Assembly: GCA_963920635.1 (NCBI GenBank)
Contig: OY987298.1
Span: forward strand, 67,849,949-67,913,948
Source: Pseudeuparius sepicola
Taxonomy: Eukaryota > Arthropoda > Insecta > Coleoptera > Anthribidae
Reading direction: 5' to 3'
Length of the DNA stretch: 64,000 nt
Numbering within the stretch: the stretch's first letter is position 1; each line of letters opens with the position of its first letter. The position numbers and the translations under genes were made by a program. The notes beneath the pieces are model-generated. The model saw nothing but the letters and a program-made list of their open reading frames with translations. It was not told the DNA's origin and made no database searches. Shown in pieces: positions 22,640 to 34,404 of the stretch.

Positions 22640-23994
22640 CAATTAAAATTTGTCATCACAGATCATAGTCCTTTAATTTACTTATTTTCAATGACTAATC
22701 CGTCTAATAGACTTACAAAATTTGATTGAAAAATATGATTTTATAATAAAATATATAAGAGACAAGGATAATGTTACAGCCAATGCTTTGTCCCACATAG
22801 AAATCACATCAGATGACCAAAAATCAATGAATGTCGAAGAAATTTTTTTTGTGGTAACAAGATCTGCTTCAAAAAAGAGTGACATAACAGATAATAGTTC
22901 AAAGCCACATAATACGCATAACAGGCTTGATCACCCTGGCATGGTAGAATTGATGCCTAAGAATTATGCCCTAGTAACTATATTGAATTTCAAAGTATAC
23001 TAAATAGTAAAAAGTATGATTTTCAATTACATAATTTAATATACTCTAGTGAAAATAAAATTACTTATAAAAGACAGGATATCCAATCAGTGTCAGCATT
23101 CAGTCGTTGAGGAACCTGAAAGATTCACAGCATCAAATTCCAGAATTAATAATAATAAAAAACAATAAATGTGCAACGACTGCAGCGTTGTTACAAGAAA
23201 TAATATAACTTAAAAATATGTTAAAAAAATAACAGACAATGACACAAAACAATTAATTTTAAATGATTACCACATGCTGCCCACGGTAGGACACGCTGGA
23301 ATTAACAGAATGTTTAATAACTTAAGGAAAATATATTTTTGGAAAGGTCTACGTACAGACATTACAAATTTTTTTAAAAAATGCGACAGCTATCTACGTT
23401 ATAAATACGCGAAACCTAATATTGAACCTTCAACGATAACCAAAACAGCAACCTCGGAATTTCAAAAAATTTACCTAGGCTTAGTAGACCCCATTGACGA
23501 GGATAGTGAAAATAATAAATACATGCTAACCTTACAATGTGAGCAACGTGGAGCTCTTGGGTACCTTTTTGGACTTTTTCATACAATAATACAGTACACT
23601 ATCTACAAAATACAATCCATATGAGCTAGCTAGTAATTGGAAAAGCTTGCAATCTACCATCCAATATTTCAAAACGTCCAGATCCATTGTATAATTTTGA
23701 TAATTATCCACTTGAGCTTAAGTATAGGTTGCAACAAGCATCGCTTGATGCCAGGAATAACTTGATATCAACAAAATTAAAAAGGAAGGACAATTATGAT
23801 ATGAAATGTAAATTAGTAGATTATAAGGTTGGAAATCAAATTTTATTAATAGATGAGGGATGTTCAAAAAAATAAGAGGAATTGTTTAAAGGACCTTTCG
23901 ACGTGACAGAAATTAAGTCGCCAAATATTGTAATAAAAGTAAATACTAAATTAGTAGAAGTACACATAAATAGAGTGAAAATATATAAAGAATA
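22640..23994 (+). pseudogene. Ty3/gypsy pol remnant: RNase H and integrase
   Basis: From 22643 the forward strand reads a VITDHSPLIYLFSM block typical of the end of the gypsy RT/RNase H region, then YDFIIKYIRDKDNV and a histidine-containing stretch. At 23274-23540 the integrase zinc-finger spacing (GHAGINRM, CDSYLRYKYAK) and a YLGLVDPIDED start of the catalytic core are seen. At 23650-23994 a C-terminal region follows with FKGPFDVTEI and VHINRVKIYKE, the GPY/F-type module. Stops and frame changes separate these blocks and most of the integrase core is missing. Gag, protease and most RT are absent. Confidence 0.8.
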
Positions 23995-24069
23995 ACAAAA
24001 TATACAAGATACACAAACAAAAAAAATATGGGTAATATAAAAGCATATTAATTTTTGTTCCTTTAAGGG

Positions 24070-24690
24070 AAAGATATGGTGTAAAATAGTGGGTATTACT
24101 AGGAAGAATTAGGCAATAAAGTAAGGTGTCCATTAATTGCATTTGGTACAGGTAACTGAACCTTAAATGCTTACATTTATATTTTAATACTGTGTCAGTG
24201 TCGATCCACGCCTCACACCCTTCTTGAGAAAGTGCAGCACAGGAGCTTTTTCTGGTGCCTGGAGCCCCCTTTCGGTGCCTACAGCCCACTTCCGGTGACT
24301 GAATGTCACATTTATTCCCATAAATGAACTCGCTGACATCTCACATGACTGACATGACCTTGTGTGCGTTCGAAACATTAATCGGCCATGGGTCGGCCAC
24401 TTTTTTAAATGGCAGCTTTTGACTGACTTCCGGTTCTCGAATCGCATTTCCGGGGCTATGGTCAAACGCCTCAAGTCAAAATCATGCGGAATCGACACAC
24501 AGCACACATTTCTGGCCCTTTTTAATTTCTTTTAAATTTTAACATTAAATTTCCCCCACCCTCCTACAAAATCTACCCACAAGGAAAATGTCGAATGTTC
24601 CTTGGACCAAATCGACCAAATGGGTCTAAGGAACAACTGTACCTAGGGAGACCTTTGTATCACAAATCGCCGTTTATTTTTACGTACCGC
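24070..24690 (+). repeat. 3' LTR of the gypsy remnant (probable)
   Basis: It follows the integrase end by about 75 bp. Its first 130 bp match 22497-22634 directly and the remainder matches 21893-22380 inverted. It ends near tatcacaaatcgccgttta. I could not place exact TG...CA limits or a target duplication. Confidence 0.6.
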
Positions 24691-25394
24691 TAGGGCTATT
24701 TATTAGGCAATGCAGCAAGCTTAACTGTGTATCCAAAATGGTAGAAATAACTTCGAACAATTGCTACGATATTAGTATAAATAGAATAATATTTTTCAAG
24801 TCTTAGTTTGAAAATTATTACTTTACATTAACTTCAAATAAACTGAATTTACTCAATGCATAAGAGGTTTTTCAAAAAAATGTGTCATTACTGGTCATTA
24901 ACTTTTGACATAAGTTATAATTCCACAAATTTACATATTAGCTTCAAAATTAATTTTTTTTCTCATTATTAGAAAGTTGAAGTGCAGCCTTATAAGTACG
25001 TAAACGTTAACGTGTAATTTGACATCTACTCATGCACTGTAGATAACGAACCCTATATAGGATTGTGTCCTTTCACGTGCATGCTTAACGTTAACCTAAA
25101 CTGTCCAAACGCTATAAAAATGTCAATGTCCCTCAAACAACGATGAATCATGCAGAATTTACTCTATTTAAAACCCGCTTTTGATTCACAAAAGAGTATG
25201 ACTTACATTTATTTGCTATGTGTATCTTTCAAAACCAAACATTAAAAAAATTACTAATTTCAAGATCCGGCATGGAAATTGAAGTACAACATACGTCGAC
25301 AATTCATTACATCGCAGGTCACAGATTACCTTCAAGAATATTATCTATCCTAAAAAGAAAAATAATAAAAATGTTCCAAAGGTAGGTAATATAG
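24691..25394. other. No recognised feature
   Basis: AT-rich sequence without transposon ends or coding signal. It lies on the 3' side of the minus-strand DHFR exon, where a terminal exon could lie, but none was recognised. Confidence 0.35.
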
Positions 25395-26000
25395 TCAAAT
25401 TATTTTAAGAAGTCCTTACTGGGACTGTGAATTGGTAATTTCGCCATACTAAGTTGGCATCAATGCAGCCAAAAATGGAACTGGGTCATAAGTCCAGGTC
25501 AGTAATGAGCCCATTTGCACAATGAATAACTACTAATAACAACGAACAACACAGATAACGGTAAAACTCACAAAACATACAAACCCCGCGAATATTTTCA
25601 CTGCCCAAAGCTTGAACCCTTTTCAACGATCCGGAAAACCTTCACTTCACTTCACTTTCTTCACTGTCACTTTCACAACACCGAAATAAAATTTGCCTGA
25701 GTATGCACCAAGTAGCTGATTATACCAAAATACCAAAATGAAAGTGTTTCCATGACGTTTGAAATTATTATTAAAATGAATAGTTATTTTTATTTGTAGC
25801 TGTATAATCGTGATTGCAATAGGGTTTTTATTTTATTATGTTCTTTTTTTTTCGAATCACTTGGGTAACTTTTCACATCATAAATCAATGAGTCGTTAAC
25901 TGGTTGAGACACAATATACCAATGTTATACAGATGGTTAACAGAAAATTCCTAGGGATTTTATGAAGAATGTCATCTGTCAATCGGGGTATACACGATAA
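25395..26000 (-). repeat. Inverted ~600-bp repeat, left copy
   Basis: Its reverse complement matches 37725-38325 over nearly its whole length, with shared runs such as acagtcccagtaaggacttc, ccctattgcaatcacgatta and gaatgtcatctg. The identity is moderate with small indels. No coding frame is conserved between the copies. It could be an uncharacterised transposon family or an old segmental duplication. Confidence 0.8.
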
Positions 26001-26095
26001 ATCTAGATAAACATTGTGTTTTAATAATGGCTCGACAAGGTGTTTGGAATGTTTAAAAAAGCTGTAACGACAACCCTGTATATATATCTACTTAC

Positions 26096-26381
26096 TTTGT
26101 AAATATGGCTTCCTCCTATAACCCAAATGGTTTCATAGATCTTTTTGAAATCATTATCCTCCAATTTGTTAATTGCATCAGATAGAGACTTAAAGACATG
26201 CGAATCTTTGTATTCACTCAAATCCAAATCGGATCTTGACAAGACAAAATTAATTCTGTCTTGAAGAGGCTTAAGTTTCTTTGGAATGCTGTCCCAAGTC
26301 TTACGTCCCATTATAACTACATTCTTCTTAGATTTGTCTTCAGTGGTTGATGTCATTTTACTAAAGTAGTTCATTTCTTTC
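26096..26381 (-). CDS. Dhfr: Dihydrofolate reductase, internal exon
   Basis: This exon encodes the central part of dihydrofolate reductase, the cytosolic enzyme that reduces dihydrofolate to tetrahydrofolate with NADPH. It has 95 codons without a stop: KEMNYFSKMT, then VIMGRKTWDSIP, INFVLSRSDLDL and IWVIGGSHIYK. By family comparison it covers roughly residues 28-121 of the ~185-residue enzyme, including the active-site acidic residue (E of KEM), the folate and NADPH contacts around MGRKTW, and the GG pair of the NADPH loop. On the minus strand a pyrimidine-rich acceptor ending tttacag precedes 26381 and a GTAAGT donor follows 26096. The first exon (LPW region) and the last were not recognised in the window, so long introns or loss are possible. 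Intact frame and splice sites favour a real host gene over a relic. Confidence 0.85.
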
Positions 26382-28150
26382 CTGTAAACAGACAGAAAAA
26401 AAACTTTCAAATCATTCAATTATACAGTGTGCAAAATTTTGCATAATAGATCCACACATACGGATCTGTCAAATTCCAATAGTATCGCCTGGCAAACAAT
26501 GTGTAGGAATATACCCATAATAAGAAATCAAATAAGTAGAAAAAGGGTAGGTATAAATGTGATGTTGCCACTACTTGAATGCAATAAAATACTACAACCA
26601 TGGTATTCAGAGGAATAAGCAAATAGCAAATGCGATGTGATTATAATAAAATATTATAATAATTAGAGAATGAAGTAGCAAGGTGGAGTGACACTCGGGA
26701 AAATTGAATATTAAAGGCAGAGTCACAACTCCATTGAGGAACTCCCCACCTAATTGAGTAGTAGCGAGAAAACATCTACTTCCAAGCTGCAACATAATCT
26801 TACTGACTTTAATTTTATTGATTTTGGGGGCCAAACAATGGGGTAGTTGCACTTAGTTAAAATCAAAGTGGAAATATCTTTTTTAGAACAAAAAAACATT
26901 TTTATTTCCTATAATTCAAGTTTCAATCGAATATAGTTTGCAACAAAGCCGTTATTGCATTTTAAAACATAATTTTTTAACATTGAAGTCATCAAGCGGT
27001 AACTAGGAATTTTCGTATAGTTGCACCTTCAGGTTGGTAGCGACGCGTCATCAGAGCATGCGTCTATCCTCTAATAATAATAGCTTTGTTCGCGGAGCAG
27101 TTCGGAACAGTTCTGAACCAGTAACTATCAATGTGATTGGCTTAAAAAAATCTAAAATTTGAATTAATCAATCACAGCGACAGTTACTAGTTCACAACTG
27201 GTTCCGAACTGCCCCGCGAACAAAGCTAATATGTGCGTCTATCAGTGTCATCAGTTGTCAGCCTAACCTTGATTTTGTAGTTGTCAGTTTGTATTTTTCA
27301 AGCAGCTGAGGTGACAACGCAATTTTTTGATGGTAATTTTTATCATTTATTGTTTAAAAATTAAAATGGTAGGTGGATATTTAGAGGCAAAATCAGATAA
27401 TTTACCATTTATAGATGCTTTTATGCATATTACCCTTGTTTATAACTATAAACAAGGATATTACTATACAAAATAAATTCATATTTTCCTGTTACCTCTG
27501 AAGAGCAAGAGAAATAGGTAATAAAATGCTGGCTTACGTTTTTAAATAGTATAACTGGCTTATCCGCAAATAAATAAGTAAGTATGAAGCCAAAATATGT
27601 TCAATGAAGAAAGTTATTCAGGCATAATTTCACAAAAAACTCCATAAAACCTCGAAAATCACATGATAAACGCCGAAACCGATTGACACGAGAAGACAAA
27701 ATTTATAGTTTAGAACCAGATAACCCAGGGTGGTTGACAATCCCACCAACATTTTGAACTAAAAATCACTAGCTTGCGCGCCACTTTCAAATAGCCGCTT
27801 GATGACGTCACGTAAATAAAAAAACATTATTTTTTAGCTTAAATAAACTCGAAATGAAAAAAACAAAAATATGTGTCTAGTATTTTTGTTCCTAGTTTTC
27901 ATTTTCATTGTCATTAAAAAGAGTGCAACTTCCCCATTCTCTTCCTACTTATGGTTAATAGTACTCCCCAACCAGGATGGGATCAACCATTTCGATTGTG
28001 TTAGGAAGTAGTGGCAACGTCAGCTTCATACCTATCTCTTATATTTATTTGATTTCTTATTACAGCTATATTCTTACACATTGGTTATGGTAGCACTGGT
28101 TGATACTGGGACAGTCATACTTGGGTTATAGTCAAGAATGATAAAGTCTG
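26382..28150. other. Probable DHFR intron or flank with short inverted repeats
   Basis: Bases 26504-26575 (aatgtgtaggaatatac, aagaaatcaaataa, gttgccactac) are repeated inverted at 28003-28072. A small hairpin lies near 27428-27462 (cccttgtttata/tataaacaagg). If the DHFR gene is intact its upstream exon would lie on this side or beyond, but I could not see it. Confidence 0.45.
27089..27228. mobile_element. 140-bp hairpin MITE T, copy 1
   Basis: The end tagctttgttcgcggagcag pairs with ccccgcgaacaaagcta, and pairing continues through ttcggaac / gttccgaa and gaaccagtaact / agttactagttc. A worn relative lies at 63255-63402. There is no coding capacity. Confidence 0.75.
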
Positions 28151-30597
28151 GTTTAACGTTCTTGGGCTATAGTACACAGAAGATCATGTTGGTGAGCTAT
28201 AACAGTCACAGTAAACCCTAACTGTAAAAACACAAGTTCAGAAATCCTCGGCGGCGGTGTCGCTCATTCTTCACGAATAAACCTTTCCAGGCGGTTTTTT
28301 TTTTATCAATAGTGCCGGCGATGGCTAATGCAAACTTCTTTAATTCGAAATTTACATCGAATTCCTTTAGCTAATATATCCATACTACTTGTCTGTTCTT
28401 TTTTCCAGCGGTACCACGTTATAAATAATTTCAGCAAATAAATTTAGCAATCAACTCAGCAATAAAAAGATGCGGTTCGTGCTAGCAAAAATTGCTTGGT
28501 CATGGATGAGCAGCACAATAAAAACAGAGCCCAAGGACAAAAAATGAAATCAAAAATAAAAATAGCCCAGTCCCACTTGCACACGATCGTCGCTTCCTAA
28601 AACGCGAGATCCGTCCATTTTAGGTGGTCTCCAGTGCTTTCTGTATCTCTCCCCAAAAAAAGGGCACAGAAAAAACTGCATTCTCAGGTTTAAATTTATG
28701 GAAAACCGTTACTAAAATATTCCCGTTGGTCCTCCCTGGTTTTTCTACAGTTTGTTTTATTTTGCTCCACCTCAAAAACACCACAGTCCCTGCTTGGGTA
28801 TGCCACTTTTATAGCATTTATTATTTTTGCGGAGTACAAAATAGTCCCTGTTCGGGCACTACCATCATAGCGATTGTTTTTGGTGAGAACTTTTATAACA
28901 GGAATACTAGTGTTGGTGGGCATCCTCATAGCTTTTTTTACGTAAGACAGAATACTGGTGGAACGGATGTTCAGGTGCAAGTTTGTTATACGCTTCCGGA
29001 ACATTTGATAAGAGTACATTTGTTCTATATCTGTTTTCATAAACAGCATTGCGCTGAATAAGAGTAAAAGCCACCCGCAGTATTTTATTTATTTATTTAT
29101 TTTTATTTATTGGTAAAGATTTCCACATAGTAGTGCCTATAAAGTTCTATACAATACACTGAATATAAAAAACTGTTTAACTTAGAATAATTACAAAACC
29201 TTCACAACATTATTTGAAATACATTGAAATCATATGTAGGTATTCTTCAAACGAATATATGCGTTTATTATTTTTGCGGAGTGCAATAGTTTCTGTTCGG
29301 GCACAACCGTTATAGCATTTGTTTTGTTTGTTTTTCTAAGAACTTTTATAACAAGAATATTAGATTATTTACGGTGGGCTTCCTCAAGCGCCAGTTTGTT
29401 AGAGCGGTATACTCCGCTATATATTCAAGATAACTTTTAGTCGTAGAAAATAATTTTCCAGAGTACAGTAGTGGTGTGATGAGTGACAGGAGCAAAATTA
29501 AATAAATAAATGATCAACAAAATAATATATTGATACAAAAAACTTTTAAATGGTTTTCGCTAACAAAACATAAATTAATTAATTCGGCTAGTCATGACCA
29601 GGAAGTTCACAGGAGTTCTGGAAATAAAGAAACAAATCTATCTACTACTTATCACCAGTTCTAGCAGGTTAAATTAATACCACGATGTGACAAATAAAAC
29701 AGAAGGATCGAAACTAGGCTCATATCATAAGCAAATTAAAAATATTTGGTTTAGATAATAACTAGCGGTTAATTAAAAGCAGGTATCTGGCAATTACTAT
29801 TCAGTGCGGTACACGCCTAACTTTGGTTTAATATAAGCAGGAGAGAAAGCTAACAGGCCACTGCAGACGGAGGTTTTGGAAAAGTTATCACTCACTTCCC
29901 AAAGGTTAACAAGGAAAAAATACGGGTAAGGCAGCTGGGAACAGGCCTACTTAACCCCCTCGGTGGTTTCAGAAATATTGCACTAAGTTATACGGGGCAC
30001 CTCTATATTGACTTTCCATTATGCACAATAGGAGTAATAGGTATAGTGGAAAAATAGGGAGTATAATATGTGTAATAAAAAGGCAGGTATATTACTATTT
30101 CTGTTTAAATAACGCACGATATACCTAACTAAACATAGGGTAAGTAAAAATATACATAAGTGTGTACCTAGGAGCAAACAAAATTATTTGCATAGTTTAC
30201 AAGTTTTGCAAAATTGTAAGTTATGGATTTGGTCTTTGGGTTTTTAGTTGGGTTTTTAGTTCCCTATTTGCAAATATAAGTGTGTAGTAAAGATGAACTC
30301 GCGTATATACTTAATGAGACCAAATAGTTATGGGGAAAATTTGCACACGGATATATGTATTTTATTGATCGGAATTACTTTAGTAGGCTAGAACCTAAGC
30401 CATCCTGATGTGATAAGTCATTAAATTTTGATAAGAAAATATTGTCCAAATTGATTATATAATCACTAAATTCTCGTGGAGGTACTGTCAAACTGCCAAA
30501 TGGTCCTGAACTGCCTTCATAGGCTTTTATTAGTTCACAAAATATTGTTTACTTGTCTCTGCATAAGAATCTGGTAATAATCTTAATGGAACAGCAG
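28151..30597. other. No recognised gene; a local direct repeat and microsatellite
   Basis: About 110 bp around 28811-28935 (tttattatttttgcggagt, ctgttcgggcac) recurs at 29260-29375. A (TTTA)n run lies at 29082-29110. Opposed open frames of 117 and 145 codons cover 28624-29061, but neither resembles a known family. A GC-richer patch near 28240-28330 has no visible promoter motif. Confidence 0.4.
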
Positions 30598-31032
30598 TTA
30601 TAATAAACTTTTTCTGGACGAAGTGAATGATTGGTCATCAAAATGTGCCTTACAAATTTTTATACGTTTATGTGCCTCTTCAGGTACAATATTCGCAAAT
30701 TGATAGTCTTTGACGAACCCTAAGGCCTTCTTCCATTGCTGACATCTGCAATTATCTATATTTTTATTTACAACAAAGAAAGAAATACACCTGTTACATG
30801 TTGTCTTCATATCATTCAACATATACAATGTGCATCATATAATATTATGCATAATACCAGTATTATATGTAATAATATAATAATATTTCGATGACTATAG
30901 AGACATTTTTCTTAATTATACGTCAAACTAAATCTTACCTTTCCGGGTCTTTAGGAATTCGAAAAACGGACACACAGATTTTGAATTGCTTTTACAGCCA
31001 TCCGCACTGCAATAATAGCCGTGATAAACCAT
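30598..31032 (-). pseudogene. THAP zinc-finger domain gene, two exons, frameshifted
   Basis: On the minus strand an ATG at 31032 begins MVYHGYYCSADGCKSNSKS, carrying the paired cysteines that open a THAP (C2CH) DNA-binding domain. After a frame change in a tg-repeat near 30975 the sequence continues FRIPKDPER to a GTAAG donor at 30938. An acceptor (ttgcag) precedes 30745, where the phase fits exactly, giving CQQWKKALGF with the invariant tryptophan, then ICKAHF with the Cys and His of the finger. A second frame change just past the stop at 30598 reopens an AVPLRLLPD stretch, the THAP AVP-type box. The exon-intron form argues against a processed copy; two frameshifts argue against function. 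It could be host-derived or from a P-like transposon. Confidence 0.7.
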
Positions 31033-31699
31033 CACTACTCACAATTGGCAACAGTATTGGATATAATTTATGCGCACCCGGTACAATACGAAGCACACCG
31101 TTCCGAGAGACACTGTATAACAACGTGACCATAGACAAATGTTATATTTTTCGTGGAGAAAAAAAAGTGACGCTCGCAATCGCCCACTCAGCGGGATATT
31201 GTCGAGGGCTAACGCGAAGGAAGCGGGATCGGGCAGGAGGGAAATATTTGTTTACACAGGCCAAGTGAACGGACTTATAGTATTCTCTAGACTTTGGCTA
31301 TAGTGTCTATATAAATATAAATATTCGCCTCCCTTTAGTGGAGAACTAGCCAGTGGCGTAGGTACCATACCGCGAAACCCCGCGGTTGCGGGGGGGCCCT
31401 GCCGTTAAGGGGGCCCCCTCGAACCCTCGACGACCTCCCCTCGACTGGGCCTATACTCCCTGTTCTGTTCTGTTTTGATATTATATTTTTGAACCTTCCT
31501 GTAACTGTTTGAGAAATTGTTGTTCCCAAGATAGAATAAGCAATTCAGAATTACTTTCTATACAAGCTGAAGAAGCTGCAACAATGGATAAAAGTGAACT
31601 AATTAAAGTTCATCGATGTCTCCTACACTAAAGACTCTAAAGACTATATTATCTAGGTATATTAAGCACTCTTTGTACGTTAGGGTAGCAAACTCATTG

Positions 31700-31985
31700 T
31701 GCATCAATCGCCTTGAAAGGCCTTCGAAAACCGCTTCTTTTGACTTTTCTACCATTGTCAAGATGCAAATTCAGGGATGGCGACGATTTTTTTATATCCC
31801 CGATTTTCACGAAAACCTTTTCGAGATTTATTTATTTAAAACCTGAGACCACAGGGTTAATCATAACACCGCAAACCCCCCCATATACCAAATTTGAACA
31901 AAAGACAAAGGTACAGCAGAAAGTTCCATCAAAACAGTTGAATAATCAACAGGACCACTCAAAATGTTGGTTCGCAAAGGTTTAA
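31700..31985 (-). repeat. Dispersed repeat Q, inverted copy
   Basis: The reverse complement of 1200-1300 is recognisable (ccgcttcttttgacttttct and ttttcacgaaaacc). Its end, aaaacagttgaataatcaac and onward, pairs with 33530-33590. Confidence 0.6.
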
Positions 31986-32356
31986 TACATATATGTAGGT
32001 ACAGGCTGTTTTTTTCTGGGCCATCTCAAAATGCTGAAATTTTTAAAAAACTTTATACGGATCAAGAATGCTTTGGATTCATTGAAAAAATATTAACGAG
32101 TACAAAAGTACCTAATTTATTTCTGAACAAAATGCCAACCAACAAATAAAAACAATTTAAATTATTGGACCTTTCTCAACAAAGTCACTGTCTAAGACAA
32201 AGACGATGCATTTTCTGTGCGTTTCCTGTTGTGGCACACCAGCCACCTTACCGACTGGCAGGCTTCTGTATTTGTTGACTTAGTTCGTTCATTTATAGTG
32301 TCTGGGGCAGTCTTGATATACTCTTTTTTTTTGACCGATATGGCATAGATAATAGC

Positions 32357-33507
32357 ACCCTGTACAGGGGCGGATGGGCTATATCTAACCAGCCCGGGCA
32401 TTTGTCTCCCAAGCAGCCCCTAAATATCTCATTTGGCTTTAAATTTTTTCTTTCGTTAATTATTATAATAATAATTAAAAAACAATGTAGATAATGTAAT
32501 TTTTTTAATAAAACAAAATACACATTTTCTATAAAAATATAAATAAAATCATAACTCGCATAAATGAAATAAAACTTTTTGCTGTACATATAAATACAGT
32601 GTGTCCGCGGGTGGACTTAACTATGAGTACCTCTACCTGTAAAAAAATATTTTCAATTTTTCAAAAAAAGTCATTCTTGATAAAAAAAAGTCTGTTTATT
32701 CATAAAATAGGATTGGCATGGAAAAAATTAACATTACTTAAACCTATACTGGGTGACCAGAAAACTGAAACATTAATCAGCATAAGAGTAAACTGCTTCT
32801 ATTTATAGAGATATTGAAAAAAGTTATGAAGAAAATTTGTTTTTCGTGATAAGTTACTTGGGTGTACAAAATTCGAAAGCTTTAGGCCTACTTTCATTTT
32901 TTTGATTTTATTCCCTTTTTTTAAATCCATGGTAAATAGTACAAGTTTAGTTAAGTCCATCCGAGGAACTGTAGGTATATAAAAATATCAAAACACGTAA
33001 AGAAATAATAAAAAGAAAAATAACAAAACAAAAATCTTACTCATGACCAGTACTATATGGTGTAACTGGCCATTAGTACTAAATCAATACATTAAGGATT
33101 TTTTCAATAAATTGCTAGTTTCAGCGAGTTGATTAATTATTATGATTTCATTTTCGATCGCCCCTAAAATATCTTTTTCGATACTCATGATCATGAAAGA
33201 TTCTAAATGCTCATCCGTTAAAGAATTTCGGAGCCTGTTTTCTATATACATTAGATGATACTTGAGTCTCTAAAATAAATTTATAAATGGTAGAAAGGCA
33301 TGGATAGGCGTTCTGAAACATACTGTATTTTATGAGAGTTAAATAACTACAGTAAGTAGCATGCCCTATGTTGTTTTGTCCGGTATACTATGTGACAGGT
33401 CGATGGCCGTTGTGCCTCCGGGCCTGCGGCACTCCGGCCCTTCGAATGACCGGCCCACCGGGCATTTGCCCGGTGTCCCGGTGGTCCCATCCGCCCCTGA
33501 CCCTGTA
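32357..33507. mobile_element. hAT-like element nested in the outer hAT
   Basis: The octamer ACCCTGTA stands at 32357-32364 and 33500-33507. The ends CAGGGGCGGATGGG and CCATCCGCCCCTG form the inverted repeats of a 1135-bp element (32365-33499). The right end adds a GC-rich subterminal palindrome near 33450-33485 (caccgggcatttgcccggtg). No transposase frame is present. The target duplication itself looks like a mariner-type end, so the insertion hit an older TIR. Confidence 0.88.
32597..32971. mobile_element. 375-bp mariner-type MITE, innermost of the nest
   Basis: The ends CAGTGTGTCCGCGGGTGG and its worn complement ccatccgaggaactg are each beside TA (32595-32596; 32972-32973). Subterminal gacttaac / gttaagtc also pair. 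The loop repeats the taggcctactttcattttt motif seen in other MITEs here. Confidence 0.7.
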
Positions 33508-33514
33508 TATTTTG

Positions 33515-33690
33515 TATTGGATCTTTGCACACCAACACTTTGAGTGGTTCTCTTGAGCATTCGACTGTTTTGAGGGGATTCCATGGCACACTTGACTTGA
33601 ACAAAAAAAAGTTCCGGCGATTATCTTCAAAATGAAGATTTTACGGATTTGTACAGTTTTAAAGTTGGACAGTTGGACACCTTGTAGATA
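33515..33690 (+). repeat. Dispersed repeat Q, copy
   Basis: It shares gagtggttct, ttttgaggggattccatgg and cacacttgac with 60740-60790 and 16077-16100. Confidence 0.6.
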
Positions 33691-33850
33691 TATTTTTGTA
33701 TTAAAAACACTTTTGTTTTTATTTACTAAGAAATAAAGTTTGTGACACCTCCGTGTATGTTTTTTTTTTATTTTCCAGTTTGAGGGGGCCCAAATTTAAT
33801 TTGGCGGGGGGGGGGGGTCCAAAATTTGGAGCTACGCCACTGGAACTAGC

Positions 33851-34404
33851 GAGCGATTCAATAGCACGTGCATGTATTTAATCATAGGAGTATTAAATTA
33901 GGGATGAGAATGGATTGAAGCAATACGCAACACGCGAGTTCTACAATTATTTCTATAAATATACCAAGCTGGGGAGCTTATCTAGAATCCAAAGCATCGT
34001 AGCCATAGAAATAAAGTAAACTATGCATGAATGCATGATCGTATTTCCACTTTTATATAATATCAGTAAATGATTTGAAAACAAACGAAAATTTCCCAGT
34101 TGTTAAACATGCCGTCGATGCTTTTGTTTGATCTCGGCGGTAGTGACTTTCTCCAATAGACCTAATAATTTTTTTTATATATATTTTGCAAGTTTTCACA
34201 TGGCAACAACAACTAACTAAAGAAGAGTTTTTCCGTATGGGTAGGTACAGTTAAATTATTTGAAAATAGGTAAATTACGGATAAGTCACCCTAGTACTGA
34301 CCGATTGGATCTCCAATATATTCGAATATGTCCCTGATGCATTCCTCGCATTCCATTCTGGACCCATTCTGGTCTGGTCTGCGTCCTATACTCCAGGAAA
34401 ATAA
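33851..34404. other. No recognised feature
   Basis: AT-rich sequence between the hAT nest and the next inverted repeat. No coding frames or repeat matches were recognised. Confidence 0.35.

Larger units (their letters stand above)
31343..33850. mobile_element. hAT-like element, outer shell of a three-level nest
   Basis: The octamer GAACTAGC stands at 31343-31350 and 33843-33850. Just inside, CAGTGGCGTAG and CTACGCCACTG form the inverted ends (31351-33842). Perfect 8-bp duplication and these ends fit hAT. Removing the inner hAT leaves about 1.35 kb, with no transposase frame visible. It also contains Q-family sequence inverted on the two sides (31700-31985, 33515-33690). Confidence 0.85.

Noticed and set aside
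28624..29061. Opposed frames of 145 and 117 codons
   Set aside because: They overlap on both strands, match no family I know, and part of the DNA recurs as a direct repeat at 29260. Mentioned only within the spacer entry.
33347..33630. Five overlapping frames on both strands in a GC-rich patch
   Set aside because: They span the right end of the inner hAT; the GC-rich subterminal palindrome suppresses stops in all frames.
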